From Candidatus Atribacteria bacterium ADurb.Bin276 (GTDB lineage Bacteria > Atribacterota > Atribacteria > Atribacterales > Atribacteraceae), in the NCBI GenBank assembly GCA_002069605.1, contig MWBQ01000218.1, positions 1 to 56,938 on the forward strand: a stretch of DNA of 56,938 nucleotides. The letters run 5' to 3'. Position 1 is the first letter of the stretch. Each line of letters opens with the position of its first letter. Positions 27,507 through 36,479 of this stretch are shown here, in pieces. The notes below the pieces were generated by a model that was not told where the DNA came from, did not search any database, and saw nothing but the letters and a program-made list of their open reading frames with translations. A program made the position numbers and the translations under genes.

Positions 27507-28257
27507 TTAATTGATAATAGACTTTTTGATACCCATTGAGTGCCATCTGTTGGCAAATCTCACGACTATTTTTATTATTACCGGAAAAAACCAAATAGGT
27601 CAAATTCTTATCAAGAGTATCTAACGCTTGGCTTATATCAGTTATTGCTTGATAACTAACATTGAGTTTATCAGAATAAGGATTTTCATATTCTAAACGG
27701 AAATCAAGCAAATGAATTTGGGGAGAAATTTTTATAAGATTCTCAACTTCTATCGGCTGCAATCCACGATACCACATTATCCGACCTAACTTATTCATGA
27801 TATTTTCGCGATTGGTAGCTCCAATAATAATATCAACAGCATTTCCCAAGGGATCGATAAAGTATGCGGTTGGAACTCCAAATATCTGATAAGTTCCGGC
27901 TAATTGGGTTTCTTGATCAAGTAAAGTCAAATAATCATAAGGAATTTTATCCAACATCTTTTGAACGGCTTCTTGGCTTTCACCGAGATTGATTGCTATA
28001 ACTTGGAGACCGGCTTTATCCTTATAAGTATGATAAATTTCATTTAATAAAGGAAGCTCTTCGGCACAAAACCCACATTTGGTGGTAAAAAAGCTTATTA
28101 TAATTGGCCTTCCTGAAAAATCATTTAATGAATACATTTTACCATCAAGATCAGGGAGTTGAAATTGGGGCGCCGGTTTCCCAACGGCAAATATTGAGTA
28201 GAATAATACAATCACAAAAATGAATATTGTCAAAAAGAAAAGTCTCTTGGTTTTCAT
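27490..28257 (-). CDS. TlpA/ResA-like thioredoxin fused to degenerate rhodanese
   Basis: Residues 1-25 are a signal anchor (FFLTIFIFVIVLFYSIFAVG). Residues 28-165 are a redoxin domain with CGFC active site (TTKCGFCAEELPLL) and the cis-Pro segment VPTAYFIDP. Residues 170-255 look like a rhodanese domain (IHLLDFRLEYENPY, then LVFSGNNKNSREICQQM), in which the usual catalytic Cys before GxxxS is Ser, so sulfurtransferase activity is unlikely. First gene of the Lpt operon (LptC start lies inside its 3' end). A link between disulfide chemistry and Lpt assembly is known in E. coli LptD, but here it is only a suggestion. Confidence 0.8.
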   Translation of the reverse strand: MKTKRLFFLTIFIFVIVLFYSIFAVGKPAPQFQLPDLDGKMYSLNDFSGRPIIISFFTTKCGFCAEELPLLNEIYHTYKDKAGLQVIAINLGESQEAVQKMLDKIPYDYLTLLDQETQLAGTYQIFGVPTAYFIDPLGNAVDIIIGATNRENIMNKLGRIMWYRGLQPIEVENLIKISPQIHLLDFRLEYENPYSDKLNVSYQAITDISQALDTLDKNLTYLVFSGNNKNSREICQQMALNGYQKVYYQLNVENE

Positions 28258-28543
28258 TGGACATTAAACCCCCTATTTTAAGTCATTGTTGTATATCTTT
28301 ATTGAGTAGCAAACGTTCAATAATCTAGATATATTCCTTGTCTTACTCAATTTTTTCTTCAAATTTTTTTCTCAAAGACAAATTTAAAAAATTAAATAGG
28401 TATCGAATTCAATAGGGGGAACAAAAATAGAAAAAAATTTTGTTTTGAACCGAAGCATTGAATTTAGTAGTATAAAAAAAGCTAATTGCAGAAATCAAAA
28501 ATTAATCCACAACCAAAAAATCAATCTCTCTACTTGAAAAAGT

Positions 28544-28855
28544 TCAATCACCGCTTGAAATATCACTTAATAAATCAGCAGCTTCCCGACCCATTAATTT
28601 TTCTACAATATCGAGACCGTGAATATTGTAAGTTCCACACTGAATTTTATTTTTTAAATCCTGAACAAGGTTTTCACGAATACTTGGTATTTCACGATAC
28701 TTAGCATGGTATTTTTTCAAATCAACTGAAACCAGAACCAGGGAAGGATTATTATATAAGCCATTTTTATTCGCCAACGTTTCAGGATTTTTCTTCATTT
28801 TTTTTTCTTCGTATATCCGTATAACATTTTGTATTTGCGCTTCCGAAATTTTCAT
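28544..28855 (-). CDS. FlgM-like (anti-sigma-28) protein
   Basis: A 103-residue protein from MKISEAQIQ. The C-terminal half reads RENLVQDLKNKIQCGTYNIHGLDIVEKLM, closely resembling the FlgM pattern (VxxLKxxIxxGTYxVDxxxIAEKLL); the N-terminal ISEAQIQNVIRIYEEKK also fits. In flagellated bacteria FlgM holds sigma-28. No flagellar genes are visible in the window, so this may be an orphan or regulate another sigma factor. AGAGG is 7 bases before the ATG at 28855. Confidence 0.55.
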   Translation of the reverse strand: MKISEAQIQNVIRIYEEKKMKKNPETLANKNGLYNNPSLVLVSVDLKKYHAKYREIPSIRENLVQDLKNKIQCGTYNIHGLDIVEKLMGREAADLLSDISSGD

Positions 28856-29010
28856 TTTGGCGCCTCTCATTTTCTTTTCTAATCTAATATATCGGTAGGA
28901 AGTTAAAAAAGTTTAATAGTATTTCGGTGACTTTTTGGAAAGATTGGAAAATTTTCCTTTTGGGAAAACTTCAGCTGTTTCTTGGTGTAAATCATTTTTT
29001 TATGAGCCTA

Positions 29011-29046
29011 TTTCACTCATTTTATCAGAAATGGAAATGAGTGAAA
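29011..29046. terminator. Inverted repeat downstream of cyclase gene
   Basis: Perfect 12-base arms TTTCACTCATTT and AAATGAGTGAAA with a 12-base loop, located 40 bases after the stop of the minus-strand cyclase gene. It lacks a long T-run, so terminator or operator are both possible. Confidence 0.5.
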
Positions 29047-29084
29047 AGAAATATCAATATTATTTAGTGAAATAATTTTAGGTT

Positions 29085-29753
29085 TTAACGATCTTTTACT
29101 TGAGCTACGGCACGAATCGGAGAACCAGTACAATTATTGAATTTTAGCGGGAAGGCATAAAAAAAGGCTTCTTTTTTCAAAAGATGCTCAAGATTGGTTA
29201 AAAATTCATATATAATAACTCCGGCGGGTAAAAACACGCGATGACCATCAAAAGGTGCATGATCAATGCTCGGTGCATCGATTCCAACCCCTTTTATTTT
29301 CTGCTCAACTAAGTACTGAGCAGCTTCCCCAGATAAACCTGCATAATGCTTAAAATAATCTTCATGACCATATCGAATGCTGTCCTTAGTATAAAATAAA
29401 ACAATATCATTTGGGAAAACCGTAATTCCCTGCTCGTTGATTGTTCTCTGCAGTTCTTCTTTTGACAGACTCTCCCCCGGTTTAAAATGACTTATATCAA
29501 TTATCAGGCACCTTCCACAAAATCGATCAACCGGTATTTTTTCGACCGACAGCCCATTTTTAACAAAATGAGATGGAACATCAAGATGAGTACCAGTATG
29601 TTCAACCATAAAAAAAGCCGTTGTAGCATTGGGGTGAAGATCAAGGGTGGTCCAGGAAAAAAAAGTAGGTGATGGTTGCCCAGGAAAAACCGGTGATCCA
29701 TTGTAGACTGGTAGGGTTAAATCAATCCAGGTGGTATTTTTATTTGATAACAT
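29085..29753 (-). CDS. Cyclase family protein (kynurenine formamidase-like)
   Basis: A 222-residue metal-dependent hydrolase. The family signature HTGTHLDVPSHF is at about residue 51, with D at LDLTLPVY-like start (WIDLTLPVYNGSPVFPGQP), and GVGIDAPSID near 155. Such enzymes hydrolyse N-formylkynurenine, isatin or other amides and lactones. Physiological substrate is unknown. 28 bases downstream of the AlkA-like gene, possibly same transcript. Confidence 0.9.
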   Translation of the reverse strand: MLSNKNTTWIDLTLPVYNGSPVFPGQPSPTFFSWTTLDLHPNATTAFFMVEHTGTHLDVPSHFVKNGLSVEKIPVDRFCGRCLIIDISHFKPGESLSKEELQRTINEQGITVFPNDIVLFYTKDSIRYGHEDYFKHYAGLSGEAAQYLVEQKIKGVGIDAPSIDHAPFDGHRVFLPAGVIIYEFLTNLEHLLKKEAFFYAFPLKFNNCTGSPIRAVAQVKDR

Positions 29754-29781
29754 TCGTTCCCTCCCTAATTATTATTTTATC

Positions 29782-30687
29782 TTAAATTGATGTAACATAT
29801 TTTTTTCCATTTTCAATGTGATCCATTAATAAATAATAACCAACCATATGCCTCCAGGGTATAAATCGTTTAAAAAAATCTTGACTTTCATCATCAGAAA
29901 CCGGCTGACCTTTTTTATAATAATGACTGATGGCTTTACGCAATCCCAAGTCACCGTGAGCAACTATATCATTCCAAGCTAAACCCATAGTTAGAATATA
30001 TTGAGCGCTCCACAGACCTATTCCTTTCAGAGTCATAATCTTTTTTATGCTTAATTGCTTCGATTGGGGGAATAGGGATTGTACTTGAAAGCTTCCCTCA
30101 ACTAAGCATTGAGCCAAATTGTGTATTGCTTTCGCTTTGTTCATCGAAATCCCGACCAAGCGAATATCATCGATTGATAATTCAAACAAATCATGAGCAG
30201 TTGGAAAAGCTCGAAAAACCATCCCATCATATTGAATTGGACCACGGCCAAAATGATTCACAAAACGTTCACGAATTTTGGTTGCTGCTTTAACTGATAT
30301 TTGTTGTTCTAAAATCGCGATTACTGCACTTTCAAAAAAACTGCGGTTGTGAAATATTCTGGTTCCATAATACTGATTCACGATTCGATTCATTACCGGA
30401 TCAGTTTGAACCGACTGATAAAAGCTTTTCAGATCATCTCGAAAAGAAAACAAGTGCGAAAAATTGGGAATGGAATCAAATTCTGAAGGAGTAGTTATCA
30501 GGAGAATGGGTTGATCTGATGTTCCCAGTTCCTCAATCTTCGTTAGGATTGGAACATCATTTATGTTTACAAAAACCATATAGAGAGCGTCATTCATCCA
30601 CAAACATGAAGAATCGCTTCGAGAGGCACAGACTCTTTTTAAGTGTTTGAGGGTAAAGGGTGCAGGTGGTTCAAGAGTAAATTGCAT
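29782..30687 (-). CDS. AlkA-family DNA-3-methyladenine glycosylase
   Basis: A 301-residue base-excision repair enzyme with a helix-hairpin-helix GPD domain: AVIAILEQQISVKAATKI near residue 127, the hairpin LKGIGLWSAQYILTMGL near 224 and the catalytic Asp in AHGDLGLRKAI near 250. The N-terminal 110 residues give the AlkA-type accessory domain. It would remove alkylated purines. Start ATG at 30687 lies 32 bases downstream of DUF6485. Confidence 0.88.
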   Translation of the reverse strand: MQFTLEPPAPFTLKHLKRVCASRSDSSCLWMNDALYMVFVNINDVPILTKIEELGTSDQPILLITTPSEFDSIPNFSHLFSFRDDLKSFYQSVQTDPVMNRIVNQYYGTRIFHNRSFFESAVIAILEQQISVKAATKIRERFVNHFGRGPIQYDGMVFRAFPTAHDLFELSIDDIRLVGISMNKAKAIHNLAQCLVEGSFQVQSLFPQSKQLSIKKIMTLKGIGLWSAQYILTMGLAWNDIVAHGDLGLRKAISHYYKKGQPVSDDESQDFFKRFIPWRHMVGYYLLMDHIENGKKYVTSI

Positions 30688-30719
30688 AATAGTTTCTGAT
30701 GCTAAAACCCCCCTTTTAA

Positions 30720-30923
30720 TTATGAGCCATTTTTATAAATGGATAAAAATTTCTGAAGCGATCGGTCGTAGGTTTTTTCTACATCAGACGGAAAAAAACA
30801 CGCTGGTAATTCATGATGAGACCAGTGATATTGGATACATTCACAACAAACGCCTTTTCGGGGACATGGTTCATAAGTGCAGGAACAGGCCGAAGTATTT
30901 TTTTGAATTTTACACTCGCGCAT
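30720..30923 (-). CDS. DUF6485 small Cys-rich protein
   Basis: 67 residues starting at MRECKIQKN. Seven Cys: C4, then [17 protein letters not shown] and PACFF, with the tail DVEKTYDRS. This is the DUF6485 pattern common in anaerobes; likely binds zinc or iron-sulfur, function unknown. AAAGGA lies 8 bases before the ATG, which overlaps the end of the glycosyltransferase gene by 14 bases, suggesting coupling. Confidence 0.82.
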   Translation of the reverse strand: MRECKIQKNTSACSCTYEPCPRKGVCCECIQYHWSHHELPACFFPSDVEKTYDRSLQKFLSIYKNGS

Positions 30924-31635
30924 ACTTTTCATCCTTTTTTTCTGAAGATTTATCGGGAACAACGATTTCTTTAATTTTTATCCTGCTTTCATAGAGCAAG
31001 TAGGCGTAAATAATTTCGAAATACATCTTGATACGGTGATAAAAACCTAAGAAAGGACCATATTTTTCTTCTTTATGGTAGTGAGAAATACCCCAAAGTG
31101 GCACCATTTCCACCTGACCTCCAAAATCACGGGCAAAATGAGTGAGAAACACTTCAACACCAAACCGAGACCAAGAAAAATCTTTAACTCTTCGTATCCA
31201 TGTTCCCCGAACCGCTCGCTGGCCGTTTAAAATTGGACAAACTTTCTGGGCTAAGTCAGTTGATCCTCTCCCCCCTTTGAATACCCCAATCGTCATTACA
31301 ATCGATGAATCTTTAATGATGGGTTTAACTAATTCGTAAAGATGCTTTTCGTTTAGATGAATCAGGTCAGCATCAAGAAATAAATAAACATCACTCTCAC
31401 TTTTATTCCTAATTCCACTAACCAGCGCAGCACCCTTCCCTTTGTTTTTATTATGCCTTAATACGTCCACGGCCATACTGGAAGGGACTTGAGCGGTTCC
31501 ATCTCGAGAACCATCGTCAATCACCAGGACATCATCAATGAATTGAACGTTTTTTAACACTTTTAATACCTGTGAAAGCCTTGGTTCTTCATTATAAGCC
31601 GGTACTATCGCAGTTATTGTTTGATTCTCTAACAT
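30910..31635 (-). CDS. Family 2 glycosyltransferase
   Basis: A 241-residue GT-A fold transferase. [10 protein letters not shown] at residue 11, [10 protein letters not shown] near 38, [10 protein letters not shown] near 65 and the metal-binding LDADLIHL near 87. No clear membrane helix, so cytoplasmic, perhaps membrane-associated. Resembles prenyl-phosphate or glucosyl-3-phosphoglycerate type synthases, but substrate cannot be called. Divergent from the AI-2E family transporter. Confidence 0.88.
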   Translation of the reverse strand: MLENQTITAIVPAYNEEPRLSQVLKVLKNVQFIDDVLVIDDGSRDGTAQVPSSMAVDVLRHNKNKGKGAALVSGIRNKSESDVYLFLDADLIHLNEKHLYELVKPIIKDSSIVMTIGVFKGGRGSTDLAQKVCPILNGQRAVRGTWIRRVKDFSWSRFGVEVFLTHFARDFGGQVEMVPLWGISHYHKEEKYGPFLGFYHRIKMYFEIIYAYLLYESRIKIKEIVVPDKSSEKKDEKYARV

Positions 31636-31721
31636 ATTAAATTCCTTATTATACCTCTTTTATTTGTATTCAATAACACGTAAAATATTATACACAAATA
31701 ATCTGGAAGGAAAAGGCAAAA

Positions 31722-32759
31722 TTGACTTCAGATAAAATTCTTATTAATCTTTATCGTCTTCTAATCGCAATTATTATCCTTGTTGTTGTTTATATTCTCA
31801 GAAATATCCTCATCCCATTTGCCCTGGGAGGAATTTTAGCCTATGCTCTAACTCCAGCAGCTCGCTATTTAAATAACCGTGGTTTTTCTTGGAAAACATC
31901 AGTATTGATTATATTTTTAGCCCTTCTCATTTTTTTTATTTTACTTTTTTTTCTAATTATACCTGAAGCCGTTTCTCAGTTTCGATCCCTCACATCCAAT
32001 CTCCCTGAGTATACTTCAAAAATTATTGACATAGCCAAAACTATTGATGAACGATATCCAGCATTAGGCATATCAGAAGCCATTGAAGAATTTATGATCA
32101 ATCTCAGCTCGAATTTACAATCATATCTTGCCACCATCCTGAGCAATATTGTTAATCTTTTCTCACTCATCATGAGTATTATTTTTATGGGATTTGTACT
32201 AACTCCATTTATTCTTTATTACTTTATGGCTGATGCAGTTAAAATTCGTCGCGCCTTAATCCGCTTATTTCCTTCCCAAAAGAGAAAAGAGTTTGTCAAC
32301 CTCATACGTTTGACGGATAAAATAGTTGGGAATTTTATCCGTGGTCGATTATTAGTTTCTCTATTTGTTGGAGTATGCGTTACGATAGGCCTTTTTCTGA
32401 TGAACATTGAGTTTTCTTTAGTAATCGGTGTCATTGCTGGTATTCTTGACATTATCCCCTATCTTGGTCCCATTGTTGGAGCCATTCCGGCTTTAATTTT
32501 TGCTGGAACAAAATCCATTTGGCTGGTATTGGCTGTAGCATTGCTTTTTGGAGGTATTAATCTCATCGAAGGAATCTTCATCGCTCCCAAATTTATGGGC
32601 AAAGAAGTTGGATTGCATCCAGTAACCGTTCTTTTTGCCTTATTAGTAGGAGGTGAATTGTTCGGAGCGTTAGGGGTCATTGTATCTATCCCAGTAGCTG
32701 GCGTTTTGAAAGCCCTTTATCTCCACAACCGAAAACGTATTCAAAACGATATCACCTAA
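31722..32759 (+). CDS. AI-2E family transporter (PerM-like)
   Basis: An eight-helix inner-membrane protein (345 residues) of the AI-2E/PerM family. FALGGILAYALTPAARYL near residue 33, VGNFIRGRLLVSLFVGV near 205 and the C-terminal GILDIIPYLGPIVGAIPA are characteristic. Members export the autoinducer AI-2 or act as Na+/H+ antiporters; which applies is unknown. Start is TTG with AGGAAAAGG upstream. Ends 4 bases into the convergent sirtuin gene. Confidence 0.9.
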   Translation: MTSDKILINLYRLLIAIIILVVVYILRNILIPFALGGILAYALTPAARYLNNRGFSWKTSVLIIFLALLIFFILLFFLIIPEAVSQFRSLTSNLPEYTSKIIDIAKTIDERYPALGISEAIEEFMINLSSNLQSYLATILSNIVNLFSLIMSIIFMGFVLTPFILYYFMADAVKIRRALIRLFPSQKRKEFVNLIRLTDKIVGNFIRGRLLVSLFVGVCVTIGLFLMNIEFSLVIGVIAGILDIIPYLGPIVGAIPALIFAGTKSIWLVLAVALLFGGINLIEGIFIAPKFMGKEVGLHPVTVLFALLVGGELFGALGVIVSIPVAGVLKALYLHNRKRIQNDIT

Positions 32760-33511
32760 GCCTTTTCTTCTAATTTTTTTATTTCTTCGTCAAGAAAATG
32801 CAGCATGGTACTTGCTTTCCCATTGAGCACAAAAGCTGCTTTTTTATCGAATGGAGTTTCTTCTAAATTAATAATCATTAGTTTTTCTGCCAAAGAAGGA
32901 ATCAAGTTCGCTGGCGACACTTGGAGGCTGGAACCTATCACTAACAAAGGAAATTTCTGAACTAATTTTGTTGCTTGCTCAAAACTGGATGGAAGCATAT
33001 CACCAAATAAAACTACATCTGGTCGTAAAATACCACCGCACCGACAACGAGGAGGAATTTGTACATCTCTTACAAAGGATTCAAGCTTCTCGATAGAAAT
33101 TGTTCTCAGGCATTTCATGCAATGAGCCGTTCGTAAGTGACCGTGGATTTCCAACACCCTTTTTGAACCAGCCTCGATATGGAGGCTATCAATATTTTGG
33201 GTTATAACACCTTTCACTATACCTCGGCTTTCCCAACCAGCTAAAATACCATGGGCAAGATTTGGACGGGCTTGTTTAAATTGCATAAGAACCGGAAACC
33301 CAATTTTATAAAATAATTCAGGTTGGTTGAAAAGAACCTCGGTAGAAAGGATTTCCATCGGATCATATTGATTCCATAATCCGGTTTGAGGACTACGAAA
33401 ATCAGGGATTCCACTTTCAGTTGAAATGCCTGCACCGGTAAGAATAACCCAAGGTCGATTAAGCCATAAATGTTCAGCTGCTTTTTTTTGTATCTCATTA
33501 TGTAGACTCAT
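32756..33511 (-). CDS. NAD-dependent protein deacylase (sirtuin)
   Basis: Sir2-family enzyme (251 residues). GAGISTESGIPDFR near residue 27, TQNIDSLHIEAGS near 109, the catalytic His in LEIHGHL near 124, a zinc ribbon with CMKC and CRCGG, and VVLFGDMLP near 165. It removes acetyl or longer acyl groups from lysine using NAD. Single gene, 40 bases downstream of the DUF362 gene on the same strand. Confidence 0.93.
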   Translation of the reverse strand: MSLHNEIQKKAAEHLWLNRPWVILTGAGISTESGIPDFRSPQTGLWNQYDPMEILSTEVLFNQPELFYKIGFPVLMQFKQARPNLAHGILAGWESRGIVKGVITQNIDSLHIEAGSKRVLEIHGHLRTAHCMKCLRTISIEKLESFVRDVQIPPRCRCGGILRPDVVLFGDMLPSSFEQATKLVQKFPLLVIGSSLQVSPANLIPSLAEKLMIINLEETPFDKKAAFVLNGKASTMLHFLDEEIKKLEEKA

Positions 33512-33552
33512 TGAAATATTATTCCTCCTAATCTTTCAATAAAAATATTTGA

Positions 33553-34686
33553 TCATCTTCTCAATATTTTTCCAACTGAAGATGCTTTAATTTGAATAGC
33601 GTTATGTGGACACAATTCCTGGCAACAATAGCAACGGATGCAATACTTATAGTTATGTTGAGGAATATGTTGTTTTTCTTTCCAAAGTAAAGCTTTGGGT
33701 TGAGCCGGACAGATATCGATACAAATCCCACAAGCTTTACATTTTGAATAATCGATAATTGGTTTTGATAAAAGTAGATTCCGAAAAGACCTTAAAAAAC
33801 CTTCTTTTTTATAAGAAACCATCGGTTCTCTTTGAACATCAAAATCCGCCTTATAAAAATGAGAAAAATCATCTCCGACTAATTCAATAGCATTGTCCTG
33901 CCAGTATCCCAACCCTCCTTTCTCTCCTTCAAGACAAGTGATGACTTTTCGTGGATCTAATCTAATCAGACGACTTAAAGTGGCATCGAGAGCAATTGGA
34001 TCCCGGGAAAAAGCCAATAATCCCATTGATAGAGGCCGACCATTTCGCGGCCCATTCCCTTCCATAGCAATGATAGCGTCCATCACATAAAAATCAGGCT
34101 TGAGAAGAAGGTTTAAATCGACTAACATTCGAGAAAAATGAATCACATCAGGAAGTTTAAAATGAAATTCACCTTTAAGCAGACCAGGAATACATCCATA
34201 TTGATTTTTCACTGCGCCGGTAATCCTGGTTAAGCCATGGGTTTTCCACTTAGGAAGACTTAAAAGGGCATCGTAATTGAACAAACCTTTGGCAATAGTA
34301 AATTGCCGATTTTGTAATGCTTTTGCATAGCTTACTTCCTTCTTTCCAACAAAATCTACCACTTCAATTTTGAGATTTTTTAATGGAGTATAAATTCCGG
34401 CTTTTTTTGCAACAGTTTCCAGAGAACCAAATCCAGGCGAATCGCCATATCCACAAAAAAAGTCATTTTCAAGGAGAATCTCTGTAATTCCCTGCAATAG
34501 TGAAGGATGAGTAGTGACAGCCTTTTCAATTTTTTCACCAGTTAGCAAATTTGGCTTCAAGAGTATTCGTTTTTTATTTTGAAAGATATTTTTAACTCCA
34601 CCAAAATAAGAAAAACCTCTCATAAGAGCTGTTTTTACTTGGTTTAATTCATAATTCGGACAACCAATAAGAGCTACCTTACTCAT
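33553..34686 (-). CDS. DUF362 protein with two ferredoxin-type clusters
   Basis: A 377-residue protein. Residues 1-290 match DUF362 (ILLKPNLLTGEK near 42, SLPKWKTHGLTRITGAVKN near 142); the C-terminus has two 4Fe-4S motifs, CKACGICIDICP near 318 and CIRCYCCQELCP near 347. Likely cytoplasmic electron-transfer or iron-sulfur protein of anaerobes; function unknown. It may share a transcript with the sirtuin gene. Confidence 0.88.
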   Translation of the reverse strand: MSKVALIGCPNYELNQVKTALMRGFSYFGGVKNIFQNKKRILLKPNLLTGEKIEKAVTTHPSLLQGITEILLENDFFCGYGDSPGFGSLETVAKKAGIYTPLKNLKIEVVDFVGKKEVSYAKALQNRQFTIAKGLFNYDALLSLPKWKTHGLTRITGAVKNQYGCIPGLLKGEFHFKLPDVIHFSRMLVDLNLLLKPDFYVMDAIIAMEGNGPRNGRPLSMGLLAFSRDPIALDATLSRLIRLDPRKVITCLEGEKGGLGYWQDNAIELVGDDFSHFYKADFDVQREPMVSYKKEGFLRSFRNLLLSKPIIDYSKCKACGICIDICPAQPKALLWKEKQHIPQHNYKYCIRCYCCQELCPHNAIQIKASSVGKILRR

Positions 34687-34739
34687 TTATTCCCTTTCTT
34701 TTGAAAAAGTGAGTTTTTTTAAAAATATACTTCATTCTC

Positions 34740-34769
34740 TTGCCTAATCAAAATATGAATCGTTATAAT
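34740..34769 (+). promoter_or_regulatory. Sigma70-like promoter of folT-type gene
   Basis: TTGCCT (34740-34745), 18-base spacer and consensus TATAAT (34764-34769), 66 bases before the start of the transporter gene. No tetrahydrofolate riboswitch motif is apparent in the leader. Confidence 0.6.
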
Positions 34770-34835
34770 GATTAGCAGCTAAAGATATTTAAAAAACTAA
34801 AAAAGTATATATTAAAGGGATTTTGGATATTCATA

Positions 34836-35393
34836 ATGAAGGTAACTTCTAAAGAACTGGTATTAATCGGTCTATTTATTGCTATTGGAGTTATCCTAAC
34901 CCGTTTTGCCAGCCTCAGAATTCCTTTAGGAGGAATCGAGGGAATACGGATTGGTGTTGGACCATTATCGATTATTTTAGCCGGTATTCTTTTTGGGCCA
35001 TTTTATGGCTCATTTACTGGTGCAATGGTTGATATCATTGGTTATATATTAAGCCCCATTGGACCTTATATGCCTCACTTCACTTTAACCTCAGCTTTAT
35101 ATGGTCTTATCCCGGGTATTATGAGCTTTTCAATCATTTCTCAATATCATGATGTAAAAAATTTACCCAAGTTTCTTATTTGGGGAACTATTGCAATGAC
35201 ACAAATTCTGGTTGGATTTATTCTCACTCCTATTTTTCTTCATTTTATTTTCAATATTCCTTGGAAGCTCCTTATCATTCCGAGACTGATTAGCACCCCT
35301 ATTCAAGTACTCCTTTTCGGATTTATCCTTCAACTCCTTTATAAAGCTCCCTCTTTTTCATCTTTGTTTTTTTCTACTCACCAATCACGTTGA
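34836..35393 (+). CDS. Folate-type ECF transporter S component
   Basis: A 185-residue membrane protein with five to six helices. The opening LVLIGLFIAIGVILTRFASLRIP and the following GGIEGIRIGVGPLSIILAGILFGP are typical of FolT-type energy-coupling-factor S components. It would bind folate and needs shared EcfAA'T subunits, which are not in this window. Convergent with the ferritin-like gene, only 2 bases apart. Confidence 0.85.
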   Translation: MKVTSKELVLIGLFIAIGVILTRFASLRIPLGGIEGIRIGVGPLSIILAGILFGPFYGSFTGAMVDIIGYILSPIGPYMPHFTLTSALYGLIPGIMSFSIISQYHDVKNLPKFLIWGTIAMTQILVGFILTPIFLHFIFNIPWKLLIIPRLISTPIQVLLFGFILQLLYKAPSFSSLFFSTHQSR

Positions 35394-35395
35394 TC

Positions 35396-35905
35396 TCAAT
35401 CTTGAGAACACTGGGGAAAAAGTTCTTGTAAACCGTTTAAATACTCCCTGGTATTAAAAAGTAAATTGAAGTGACGGTACTCTTCACCGGCTAAAAAAGA
35501 CAAAAAATCTTTAATTTTTTGATCATCAATTTCTTTTTCAATAGTAACAAAAAATCGATGAATACTGGTTTCCAATGCCATAGCTTGATCGATAATTTCA
35601 ATTTCGGTTAACAGGAGCGATGAAGATTGGGTTTGATCTTGAACTATTTCAGAGAAGATCGAATCAAAACACTCTCGAGAAGATTTCCGTAAACCTTCTC
35701 GAGAACCATTGGTAAATAATTCTCCCTTTTTGATTTGTTCATACCCTTCTTGAATCCTTTGTAAGTGAAAAGATTCATCTTCAATTATTTTCTTAAAAAT
35801 TTCTTTACTCAACAAATTCAGAAGCTGATTTGATTTCTCAAGATAAAATTTATAAATGTCATTTTTATTTTGAAGTGCTAACTCAAAAACGGTTAAATCA
35901 GTCAA
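35396..35905 (-). CDS. Ferritin-like/rubrerythrin-type four-helix protein
   Basis: A 169-residue helical protein with carboxylate/His motifs of the ferritin-like di-iron family: ALQNKNDIYKFYLEKS near residue 10, EDESFHLQRI near 42, ALETSIHRFF near 109 and AGEEYRHFNLL near 140. These give two ExxH-type pairs. No rubredoxin domain is present. Possible peroxide or iron handling. Start TTG with GGGGA upstream. Confidence 0.8.
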   Translation of the reverse strand: MTDLTVFELALQNKNDIYKFYLEKSNQLLNLLSKEIFKKIIEDESFHLQRIQEGYEQIKKGELFTNGSREGLRKSSRECFDSIFSEIVQDQTQSSSLLLTEIEIIDQAMALETSIHRFFVTIEKEIDDQKIKDFLSFLAGEEYRHFNLLFNTREYLNGLQELFPQCSQD

Positions 35906-36166
35906 TTTATAAATCCCCTTTCAAAAACAATCTCACGCCCAAGTTATTATAAAATGTCGTTTATTATTTATAATATACCAAACCATTTAAAATTATAACC
36001 AACAATCTCTTCAAAAAAGAGGTAAAATAATCATATAACCTTAAATAGTGATCAGGTTCATATCGGAAGAAACTATAAATAAGATTCAACCACTTTTAAA
36101 AAACTTGTACTCTTCTTCATCACTTGATAGAATACCCAAAAATGATTTTGGTTTCAGGAGGAAAAA

Positions 36167-36469
36167 ATGCAAGAGCTTCCTTTAAGATGTAAAAGTTGCA
36201 AAACACCGATAAATACTGAAGATATAACTGAGATTGGGATTTACAAAATTCCTGCTTATCGAGGTTCTGCATATATTCGATATATCTGCTCTTATTGTCG
36301 AGAGTTCGGAGAAGCAACCTTTAGTTTAGAAAAAATGGAGGATGTCGCTCGAATTTCTCGAAAAAAGAAAAAAGATAAACCGAAGGGGCAAATTACTATA
36401 GATGAAGTCATTGAATTCCATAAAGACTTGGAAAATTTGAAAAATGCTGATTTTTTAAAAGACTCATGA
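36167..36469 (+). CDS. Zinc-ribbon-like protein, unknown
   Basis: A 100-residue protein with CKSCKTPI near residue 8 and CSYCREFGE near 44, suggesting a four-Cys zinc site, then a Lys-rich stretch (RKKKKDKPKG) and a helical tail. Not recognised. AGGAGG just ahead of the ATG. It lies 10 bases upstream of an ECF sigma factor gene, so it is probably the first gene of that operon and may act in the same response. Confidence 0.75.
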   Translation: MQELPLRCKSCKTPINTEDITEIGIYKIPAYRGSAYIRYICSYCREFGEATFSLEKMEDVARISRKKKKDKPKGQITIDEVIEFHKDLENLKNADFLKDS

Positions 36470-36479
36470 AAGTAGGATT

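Noticed and set aside
30647-30994. Plus-strand frame across the DUF6485 gene
   Set aside because: It is antisense to the Cys-rich DUF6485 frame, which matches its family and has a ribosome binding site.
34687-34835. Tetrahydrofolate riboswitch ahead of the folate-type S component
   Set aside because: Only a plain promoter is visible; none of the conserved riboswitch segments is found.
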